Assembly (NCBI RefSeq): GCF_023078355.1
Contig: NZ_CP095552.1
Span: 3,658,001-3,722,000 of the forward strand
Direction: 5' to 3'
Length of the DNA: 64,000 nt
Source: Gordonia hongkongensis
GTDB lineage: Bacteria > Actinomycetota > Actinomycetes > Mycobacteriales > Mycobacteriaceae
The notes beneath the pieces are model-generated. The model did not search any database and was not told the origin of the DNA. It worked only from the letters and a program-made list of their open reading frames with translations. Of this stretch, positions 58,142 to 64,000 are shown one piece after another. Positions within the stretch are counted from its first letter, which is position 1. Each line of letters begins with the position of its first letter. The position numbers and the translations under genes are program-made.

Positions 58142-58967
58142 AGATCACGGCGAGGTCGCGGCCGTCCCGATCGGGGTGATTGGCGACATTGCTCGTCGGA
58201 CGACGGCATTCGACGCAGCGGCCGAGCACCTCCGCGTGGTCGGAGAACTCCACGCCCATGCGGTCGTCGAAGACGTAGAGCGAACCCTGCCAGAGCCCGT
58301 CGTCGCCGTACCGCTCGCCGTAACGCACGATGCCACCGTCGAGTTGGTAGACCTCGGCGAACCCGCGGTTCCGCATCACCGTGCTGAGGACCTCGCAGCG
58401 CACGCCGCCCGTGCAGTACGTGACGATCGGCCGGTCTTTGAGGTGATCGAACGCGCCGCTCTCGATCAACGGCACGAAGTCCCGGGTGGTGCGCGCCTTG
58501 GTCGTGACCGCGCCGGCGAATCGTCCGACCTCTGCCTCGATCTCGTTGCGCCCGTCGAAGAAGACCACGTCGTCGCCGCGGGCGTCCACGAGCTCGTGCA
58601 CCTGCTCCGGACTCAGCCGGGTTCCGGTGCCGACGACCCCGTTCTCGTCGACCTCGATCTCGTCCGGAACCCCGAAGGTCACGATCTCGGGCCGGACGCG
58701 CACGCTCAACCGCGGGAAGTCCCGGCCCGTGCCGTCGGACCATTTGATGTCCGCCCCCGCGAACCCGGGGTACGCGCGGGTCGTCCTGACGTAGCGTTTG
58801 ACCGCGGCGATGTCGCCACCGACGGTGCTGTTGATCCCGTGGCGTGACACGATGATCCTGCCCCGGACCCCGAGCGACTCGCACACCGCCAGCTGCCACA
58901 ACCGGATGGCCTCGGGATCGGGCAGCGGAACGAAGACGTAGAACAAGACGATCTTGGGGGTCGGCAC
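58110..58967 (-). CDS. trhO: tRNA uridine(34) hydroxylase TrhO (rhodanese-like)
   Basis: A 285-residue protein of the TrhO/YceA family, which hydroxylates uridine at the wobble position of certain tRNAs. The N-terminal acylphosphatase-like domain ([20 protein letters not shown] … [15 protein letters not shown]) leads to a rhodanese domain whose catalytic cysteine, Cys185, is in [11 protein letters not shown]. The C-terminus has two cysteine pairs ([10 protein letters not shown] and [10 protein letters not shown]) that could bind zinc. GTG 58967 is the likely start. The divergent lipoprotein's start codon is only one base away, so both may be leaderless. Confidence 0.9.
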   Translation of the reverse strand: MPTPKIVLFYVFVPLPDPEAIRLWQLAVCESLGVRGRIIVSRHGINSTVGGDIAAVKRYVRTTRAYPGFAGADIKWSDGTGRDFPRLSVRVRPEIVTFGVPDEIEVDENGVVGTGTRLSPEQVHELVDARGDDVVFFDGRNEIEAEVGRFAGAVTTKARTTRDFVPLIESGAFDHLKDRPIVTYCTGGVRCEVLSTVMRNRGFAEVYQLDGGIVRYGERYGDDGLWQGSLYVFDDRMGVEFSDHAEVLGRCVECRRPTSNVANHPDRDGRDLAVICADCLEPDRR

Positions 58968-58968
58968 A

Positions 58969-59790
58969 GTGCAAGGGTACGGAAATCGGCGACCCCGCCC
59001 CGAATCCACATCACGGTCCCGCGACCGCCGATTTCTGCGCGTGATCTGCGCAACCGCGGCAATCGGGACACTGACCGTTTCGGTCGCACTCGCCGGATGC
59101 TCCCTGCCGTCGGACTCCGGCCCGTCCCGAATCGTCATTCCGCCCACCGACGAGTTGTCGACGGTGACCGAAATCGAGTCCTCGTCGACGACATCGACCA
59201 CTGGCGAGGACTCGGCACGGAATCTGCCCGACTGGACAATCGGGCGAGTCGTCGCAATGGCACCACGCGTCGACAACTCGCGTTTCCACCAGGGCTCGGT
59301 GACGGCGGATTCGCCGCTGCAGGACTCGTCCGGTTTCCATTTCTCGACGCCGGATCGGGCGGTGAATTGCTCGACCGGTACCAACGGTTCGTCGGCCCTC
59401 GCCTGTCGGATCGATGAGGATGCGGACGACGATTCCTCGGCGGAACGCCCGTCGTCCGACTCGGGCGCCTGCGACTGGGCCCGGGATTACGCCGTCCTGG
59501 GACCGGATGGACCGCAGCGCGGTGCGTGCGCCAATCGATATCCCGTTCTGTATCGCAGTTCGATTGTCGACTTCGGTCGCACAATTTCGATATCACGATT
59601 TTCTTGTCTCGTTGAGACCGTCGGTATGTTCTGTCTCGAATCGCGTTCTCAATCAGGATTCGCAATCACCCCGAACGGTTACCAAACCATCTATGCAGCA
59701 GATCGGGCGCCCGAAGCGTTGGTGAGCGTGTCGCCCGAGGAATCGGACGAATCGTCCCGGCGGACGACCGGGGCTGTGCCCACGAGCTAG
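58969..59790 (+). CDS. Putative lipoprotein
   Basis: A 273-residue exported protein. An Arg-rich N-terminus ([20 protein letters not shown]) is followed by a hydrophobic segment ([20 protein letters not shown]) ending in a lipobox ALAGC, so it should be lipid-anchored. The mature part is Ser/Thr/Asp-rich near its start (about 60-90), then has several cysteines ([41 protein letters not shown]), which may form disulfides. No domain is recognised. Base composition falls markedly after 59560. A GTG at 59041 is a less likely start. Confidence 0.65.
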   Translation: MQGYGNRRPRPESTSRSRDRRFLRVICATAAIGTLTVSVALAGCSLPSDSGPSRIVIPPTDELSTVTEIESSSTTSTTGEDSARNLPDWTIGRVVAMAPRVDNSRFHQGSVTADSPLQDSSGFHFSTPDRAVNCSTGTNGSSALACRIDEDADDDSSAERPSSDSGACDWARDYAVLGPDGPQRGACANRYPVLYRSSIVDFGRTISISRFSCLVETVGMFCLESRSQSGFAITPNGYQTIYAADRAPEALVSVSPEESDESSRRTTGAVPTS

Positions 59791-60055
59791 ACCACACCTA
59801 CTTCGAACCGGTCCGCCACTGCGCGTAACCCGCCGTCGAGACCAGCATGGATCCGACTTGTCAACAAACGGACGTGTCTCGACTTCCCTAACGCTATTCA
59901 ATGATTTATGGTCTAGGCGGGGGTTCTCAGCAAGTACTCATGGTTTGAGTCTAAGCTGTGCACAGTTGGAATAGATCAAAACGGGGGGACGCAGGTTTTC
60001 GGGCCTTGCACGTCCGTCTTGGTCGGATGACACAATTCGAGGGGACAAGCAATTC
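59791..60055. promoter_or_regulatory. A/T-enriched leader of lsr2
   Basis: 265 bases without a gene, far richer in A/T than the rest of the window between 59880 and 59990 (for example attcaatgatttatggtct). Such tracts are preferred binding targets of Lsr2, so autoregulation is likely. CTGTGCACAG near 59956-59965 is a 10-base palindrome. GAGGGGACAAG precedes the lsr2 ATG. Confidence 0.55.
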
Positions 60056-60400
60056 ATGGCGAAAAAGGAAATCGTTCAGGTCATCGACGATCTCGACGGT
60101 AAGGTGCTGGATCAGTACGAAACCGTCCGGTGGTCACTCGACGGAAAGAACTACGAGTTCGACACTTCGTCGAAGCACGCGCAGCAATTCCGCGATTCGC
60201 TGTCGAAGTACCTCGACATCTCCCGCCAGACCGGTCGCGTGACCAAGCGCACCGCAACGGCGTCGACTGCGACCGGGGGCGGACGCAACAAGGAGACCAC
60301 CAAGGCGATTCGCGAGTGGGCCATCCGCGAAGGTTACGAACTGAGTGATCGCGGTCGCATCCCGCAGAGCATCATCGAGGCCTTCGAAGCCGCACACTGA
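60056..60400 (+). CDS. lsr2: Lsr2 nucleoid-associated protein
   Basis: A 114-residue histone-like protein found across actinobacteria, which bridges A/T-rich DNA and silences foreign genes. The N-terminal oligomerisation domain is MAKKEIVQVIDDLDGKVLDQ to YLDISRQTG. A flexible basic linker (RVTKRTATASTATGGG) leads to the DNA-binding domain, with the AT-hook-like RGRIP at 99-103 (EGYELSDRGRIPQSIIEAF). All landmarks are intact and length is standard. It is probably monocistronic: promoter region upstream, hairpins downstream. Confidence 0.97.
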   Translation: MAKKEIVQVIDDLDGKVLDQYETVRWSLDGKNYEFDTSSKHAQQFRDSLSKYLDISRQTGRVTKRTATASTATGGGRNKETTKAIREWAIREGYELSDRGRIPQSIIEAFEAAH

Positions 60401-60432
60401 TCGGTCAGACCTGACCGTCATCACACATGAGA

Positions 60433-60470
60433 CCTGTTGCCCGGCCGCCTTTCGCGTGCCGGGCAACAGG
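60433..60470 (+). terminator. lsr2 terminator hairpin
   Basis: CCTGTTGCCCGG (60433-60444) pairs perfectly with CCGGGCAACAGG (60459-60470) around a 14-base loop. Just before it, CGGTCAG-AC-CTGACCG (60402-60417) forms a second perfect inverted repeat. Confidence 0.8.
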
Positions 60471-60491
60471 CGTTGAAAGGGCTGTTCGCCG

Positions 60492-61538
60492 ATGAGGCCC
60501 CTGACCCCGCTGTCGGCTCCGGTGGACCCGATTCGCGCACTCGAGCGCATCTCGTGGCTGCTCGAGCGTCGCCGGGAGAGCACGTACCGCGTGGAGGCCT
60601 TCCGCCGCGCCGGGCAGGCGGCCGCCGGACTCGACCCGTCCGAGCTACACGCACGGGCTGTCGCCGGCACTCTCACCGCGATCAAGGGAATAGGCAAGAC
60701 CACCGCGGCGGTCATCGCCGAGGCCGCCGACGGTGAGCTACCGGGGTACCTCGCACGTTTGCAGGGCGAAGATCCACCCCTCGCCCCCGACGGCGCCGAG
60801 GGCCTCGTCGAGGCCGTGGTCGGCGACCTGCACGCCCACACCGACTGGAGCGACGGCGGCGCGCCCATCGACGAGATGGCCGCGGCTGCGGAGGCCTCCG
60901 GCCACGACTGGCTCGCGATCACCGACCACTCGCCGCGCCTCACGGTCGCGAACGGACTGAGCGCGGAACGGCTCGCCGCCCAGATCGAGGCGATCGACAA
61001 CTGGAACACCGGTCACAGCAGCCACTTTCGTCTCTTCCGTGGAATCGAGATCGACATCCTCGACGACGGCACGCTCGATCAGACCGACGAGATGGTCTCC
61101 CGGCTCGACGTCGTGACCGCGTCCGTGCACTCCAATCTGCGCATGGCGCACGACGCCATGACCGACCGGCTCATCGCCGCGGTCTCTGATCCACGGGTGC
61201 ACGTCCTCGGCCACTGCACCGGCCGGCGAGTGCTGAGCGGGCGCGGCCACCGCCCGCCCTCGACCTTCGACGCCGAGGCCGTGTTCGCCGCCTGCGCGGC
61301 CCACGACACCATCGTGGAGATCAACTCCCGTCCGGAGCGGGTCGACCCGCCCGACGAACTGATCGAGATCGCCGACGACGCAGGCTGCCTGTTCGCGATC
61401 GACTCCGACGCCCACGCACCCGGGCAACTCGACTTCAAGATCCTCGGCGCGCGGCGGGCCGTCGACCACGGCATCGACCCCGACCGGATCGTCACGACAT
61501 GGTCGTCGGACCGGTTGTCGGAGTGGCTCGCCCGCTGA
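60492..61538 (+). CDS. PHP domain protein with PolX-like HhH N-terminus
   Basis: A 348-residue protein. The first ~100 residues resemble the helix-hairpin-helix 8-kDa domain of family X polymerases (ALERISWLLERRRESTYRVE, AIKGIGKTTAAVIAEA). The rest is a PHP phosphoesterase domain with the metal-binding motifs DLHAHTDWSDG, ITDHS, GIEIDI, ASVHSN, HCTGRR and IDSDAHA. It matches the C-terminal half of bacterial PolX without the polymerase palm, and so could be a 3'-5' exonuclease or phosphatase in DNA repair. Its 5' end lies directly after the lsr2 terminator. Confidence 0.87.
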   Translation: MRPLTPLSAPVDPIRALERISWLLERRRESTYRVEAFRRAGQAAAGLDPSELHARAVAGTLTAIKGIGKTTAAVIAEAADGELPGYLARLQGEDPPLAPDGAEGLVEAVVGDLHAHTDWSDGGAPIDEMAAAAEASGHDWLAITDHSPRLTVANGLSAERLAAQIEAIDNWNTGHSSHFRLFRGIEIDILDDGTLDQTDEMVSRLDVVTASVHSNLRMAHDAMTDRLIAAVSDPRVHVLGHCTGRRVLSGRGHRPPSTFDAEAVFAACAAHDTIVEINSRPERVDPPDELIEIADDAGCLFAIDSDAHAPGQLDFKILGARRAVDHGIDPDRIVTTWSSDRLSEWLAR

Positions 61539-61574
61539 GCTGTCCCGGTGGGGCCCGAGCGGTCCAGAACGCTG

Positions 61575-62669
61575 TCAGCTCAGGGCGTCGACCCGGTCTC
61601 GGATCACCGGCAGCACGCCTTCGGCGAACCAGTGCGCTTCCTCGATGTGCGGATAGCCCGACAGGATGAAGTGGGAGAAGCCCTCGGATTCGTACTCGCC
61701 GATCAGCGCCGCGACCTCGTCGTAGCTGCCGACGAGCGCGGTGCCGGCTCCCCCACGGATGAGCCCGACCCCCGCCCACAAGCCGGGATGGATCTCGAGC
61801 GCATCGCGACGTCCGCCGTGGAGTTCGGCCATCCGACGCTGACCGGTCGAGTCCGAGACCGAGTGCAGGGCGAACGCGGTCTCGATCTCGTCGTCGGAGA
61901 TCCCCTGCAGCAGTGTGTCGGCGACCCGCCACGCCTCCTCGGAGGTCTCGCGGGCGATGACATGCAGCCGCACACCGTATTCGAGTGACCGGCCGACCGT
62001 CTCGGCGCGTCGCGCCACCTCCGCGATCTTCTCTCCGGCCACCGCCGGCGGCTCGCCCCACGTGAGGTAGACCTGGGCACGCGAGGCCGCAACGGTCAGT
62101 GCCGGGTCCGACGACCCGCCGAAGTAGATCCGCGGTGGATCGGTCGGCGGATCCGCGAGGAACGCCCCGGCGATCCGGTAGAACTCTCCGTCGAAGTCGA
62201 CGGTCTCACCGGACCAGAGCCGGTCGACGATCTGCACGAACTCGTCGGTGCGCGCGTAACGGCGGTCGTGGTCGACCCAGTCACCGAACCGGCGTTGCTC
62301 GACCTCGTCACCGCCGGTCACGATGTTGACCGCGATCCGTCCACCCGAGAATCGCTGGAGCGTCGCCGCCTGCTGTGCGGCCAGGGTCGGCGAGATCAGC
62401 CCGGGGCGGAATGCGACGAGGAAAGTCAACTGCTCGGTGTGGGTGATCGCGGCGGCCGTGGTCAGCCACGCGTCCTCGCACCAGGTTCCGGTCGGGGTCA
62501 GGACACTCTCGTAGCCGAGCCGATCGGCGGTGCGTGCGACATCGATCAGGTACGGCAGGTCTGGCGCACGGTAACCCGGAGGGTGTCGTTTCGTCGCCGA
62601 TGCATGTGAGGCTCCGACGATCCCGCGGCTGTCACCGGCGGTCGGCAGAAACCAGTGGAAATGGCTCAT
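61575..62669 (-). CDS. ssuD: FMNH2-dependent alkanesulfonate monooxygenase SsuD
   Basis: A 364-residue luciferase-like flavin enzyme that frees sulfite from alkanesulfonates. SsuD features: MSHFHWFLPTAGDSRGIVGA, the extended loop with ATKRHPPGYRAPDLPYL, and RFSGGRIAVNIVTGGDEVEQ RRFGDW, which form the flavin and substrate pockets. The C-terminal segment HFILSGYPHIEEAHWFAEGV is conserved too. AAGGGAA precedes the ATG at 62669. It is the last gene seen of a leftward ssu operon, 23 bases after ssuA. The flavin reductase (SsuE) is not in the window. Confidence 0.92.
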   Translation of the reverse strand: MSHFHWFLPTAGDSRGIVGASHASATKRHPPGYRAPDLPYLIDVARTADRLGYESVLTPTGTWCEDAWLTTAAAITHTEQLTFLVAFRPGLISPTLAAQQAATLQRFSGGRIAVNIVTGGDEVEQRRFGDWVDHDRRYARTDEFVQIVDRLWSGETVDFDGEFYRIAGAFLADPPTDPPRIYFGGSSDPALTVAASRAQVYLTWGEPPAVAGEKIAEVARRAETVGRSLEYGVRLHVIARETSEEAWRVADTLLQGISDDEIETAFALHSVSDSTGQRRMAELHGGRRDALEIHPGLWAGVGLIRGGAGTALVGSYDEVAALIGEYESEGFSHFILSGYPHIEEAHWFAEGVLPVIRDRVDALS

Positions 62670-62692
62670 GGGCGTGTTCCCTTCTCGCACCA

Positions 62693-63766
62693 CTAGGACT
62701 GGGGCGTGCCGAACAGCGGTGCCAGGGCCTCGTCGTAGCGGTTGTCGACGAACTTCGCGAAGTCGACCTGCCCTTGGAGTTGCCCGGAGTCGGCGAAGGC
62801 ATCGGCGAGCTCCTGCTCCGACGCCACGACGCTGTCGTCGAGTGCGATAGCGGGTCGGAGGCTGCGGCCCTGGGCGATCGCGCCGGCCCGCGGATCGATC
62901 CCGACCTCGGCGGAGTACTGCTCGGCCCAGGTGTCCGGGTTGGCCTTGGCCCAGTTGGCGGCCCGCGCGATCCCGAGCGCCAGTTCCCGTACCGCGGTGT
63001 TGCGACGCGGATCGGCCAGTGCCTCGTCGCCCGCGATCCCGAAACCGTAACCGTTCGAGACGCCTTCGGCCGTGACGAGCGTCTTCGGGTTGTTCTCGAG
63101 CTGGACGATCGCGGTGTACGGGTCCCAGATCGCCCATGCGTCGACGTTGCCGGAGGTGAACGCGGACAACGCATCCGCGGGCTGCAGGAAGACCGGCTCG
63201 ACGTCCTTGCCGGGCCCCAGGGTCAGATTCACCTTGTTCAGTTGCAGCAGCAGATGTCCGTGGGCCGAGCTGCCCTTCGCCACGGCGACCTTCTTGGCCT
63301 TGAGGTCGGCGACCGAGGCCAGTGTCGACGTTCCCGGGATCAGGATCGCGTCGCCGCTGGCGTTGTTCGCGTACCCGGTGACGATCTTGACCTTCGCGTT
63401 CGCCGCGGCGCCGAAGATGGGCGGCGTGTTCCCGGTGACCGCGAAGTCGATCTTGCCTGCGGTGGCGGCCTCGATCTGCGGCGGGCCGGAGGTGAAGGTG
63501 GAGAATTCGATGGTGAACGGGAGCTTCTCGAGTTCGCCCGAGGCGCGCAGTAGGGCTTCGGTGCCGCCCTTCTGGTCTCCGACTCGGAGGGTCAGGTCCT
63601 GCAGTGAGGCGACGTCGACCGTCTCGTTCGCGATCGATTCGGCGGTGTCCTCCCGCTGCACACAGCCCGCGAGGCTCAGGGTCATGGCGGCGGTGGCCAG
63701 CACGGCGGCGAGCACGCGGCGCCGTCGGGGCCGGGATGCGCGCACGGAAAGATGGTGGTGTGTCAT
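62693..63766 (-). CDS. ssuA: Sulfonate ABC transporter substrate-binding lipoprotein SsuA
   Basis: A 357-residue binding protein. A basic N-terminus (MTHHHLSVRASRPRRRRVLA) and hydrophobic segment end in the lipobox SLAGC, so it is lipid-anchored outside the membrane. The NMT1/SsuA fold includes LTLRVGDQKGGTEALLRASG, IDFAVTGNTPPIFGAAANAK, KKVAVAKGSSAHGHLLLQLN and AWAIWDPYTAIVQLENNPKT, all typical of aliphatic sulfonate receptors. It sits between ssuB and ssuD. Confidence 0.92.
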   Translation of the reverse strand: MTHHHLSVRASRPRRRRVLAAVLATAAMTLSLAGCVQREDTAESIANETVDVASLQDLTLRVGDQKGGTEALLRASGELEKLPFTIEFSTFTSGPPQIEAATAGKIDFAVTGNTPPIFGAAANAKVKIVTGYANNASGDAILIPGTSTLASVADLKAKKVAVAKGSSAHGHLLLQLNKVNLTLGPGKDVEPVFLQPADALSAFTSGNVDAWAIWDPYTAIVQLENNPKTLVTAEGVSNGYGFGIAGDEALADPRRNTAVRELALGIARAANWAKANPDTWAEQYSAEVGIDPRAGAIAQGRSLRPAIALDDSVVASEQELADAFADSGQLQGQVDFAKFVDNRYDEALAPLFGTPQS

Positions 63767-63798
63767 CGAGATCGGCTTTCGGTCAGGGAACGGGAGGG

Positions 63799-64000
63799 TC
63801 AGCGCGCCGGATCGGCGACGCCGAGTGCGGTCAGCATTTCGGCTCGCAGGCGCGGGATCTCGGAGTCGAGATCATCGACGTCGCCGGCCTGACGTGGACG
63901 GGGCACGGTGAGGTCTTCGACGATCTCGCCACCGGCCAGGACGACGACGCGGTCGGCCAGCCGCAACGCCTCGTCGACGTCGTGGGTGACGAGGAGTGCA
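63799..64000 (-). CDS. ssuB: Sulfonate ABC transporter ATP-binding protein SsuB, C-terminal part
   Basis: The window ends inside this gene. The 66 visible residues read [20 protein letters not shown] then [20 protein letters not shown] and a helical C-terminus to GVADPAR. The H-loop [14 protein letters not shown] is the standard switch region of nitrate/sulfonate/taurine importers. It precedes ssuA by 32 bases in the same direction, supporting the name. Confidence 0.85.
   Translation of the reverse strand, partial: ALLVTHDVDEALRLADRVVVLAGGEIVEDLTVPRPRQAGDVDDLDSEIPRLRAEMLTALGVADPAR

Overview
The window is high-GC, densely coded DNA from a mycolic-acid actinobacterium, most likely Gordonia or a close relative (inference). 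The grounds are frequent GTG starts, an Lsr2 nucleoid protein, a small resuscitation-promoting factor, a DUF222/HNH protein, a WS/DGAT-like acyltransferase, a thiolase-like TLP1 protein, several acyl-CoA dehydrogenases and a cytochrome P450. No rRNA, tRNA, CRISPR array, prophage or complete insertion sequence was seen. Both ends cut genes.

Layout. 1-4100: a partial secreted protein, an HhH-GPD protein, an unusual protein built of fourteen 10-residue repeats, and a DUF222/HNH protein. 4100-15200: lipid and acyl-CoA metabolism, with a WS/DGAT-like protein, a DszC/SfnB-like flavoprotein divergent from a TLP1-enoyl-CoA hydratase fusion, an AI-2E transporter, an acyl-CoA dehydrogenase pair, an enoyl-CoA hydratase-fold protein and an old yellow enzyme. 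15200-20640: TetR/P450 with two palindromic operators, an Rpf, small proteins, a permuted papain-fold hydrolase, and a decayed TetR/SDR pair. 20650-25800: a urea ABC transporter urtABCDE with a possible GlnR box. 25900-32500: an MpaB-family oxygenase with its TetR, an MFS carrier, a TetR-controlled DrrAB-type exporter, and an AhpD-like protein. 32600-39460: a DUF2339 membrane protein, a formate/nitrite-type channel divergent from cyanase, and a frameshifted PucR regulator divergent from a cytosine deaminase/Fe(II) oxygenase operon. 39460-48820: a repeat-rich gap, then sulfurtransferase, GH43-like protein, frameshifted Imm5-like protein, GNAT, HtrA protease, VOC protein, MsrA, YchF and a second AI-2E transporter. 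48900-56900: DNA alkylation repair (Ada-AlkA, Ogt), an RmuC-DUF6542 fusion, nucleosidase, fructosamine-kinase-like protein, SDR and a cell-wall amidase. 57000-64000: CobW GTPase and TrhO, a lipoprotein, Lsr2, a PHP protein, and a sulfonate-use cluster (ssuD, ssuA, partial ssuB).

Themes. Nitrogen scavenging recurs (urea uptake, cyanate breakdown, nucleobase deamination, possible GlnR control), as does sulfur scavenging (Ssu, sulfurtransferase, DszC-like flavoprotein). Several loci are classic regulator/target pairs in which the operator can be read directly. Four genes look damaged (truncated TetR, internally deleted SDR, frameshifted PucR, frameshifted Imm5-like), and three intergenic regions carry a family of long inverted repeats. 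The least explained items are the decapeptide-repeat protein at 912-1865, the translationally coupled cytosine deaminase/oxygenase pair at 37989-39457, and the repeat family.
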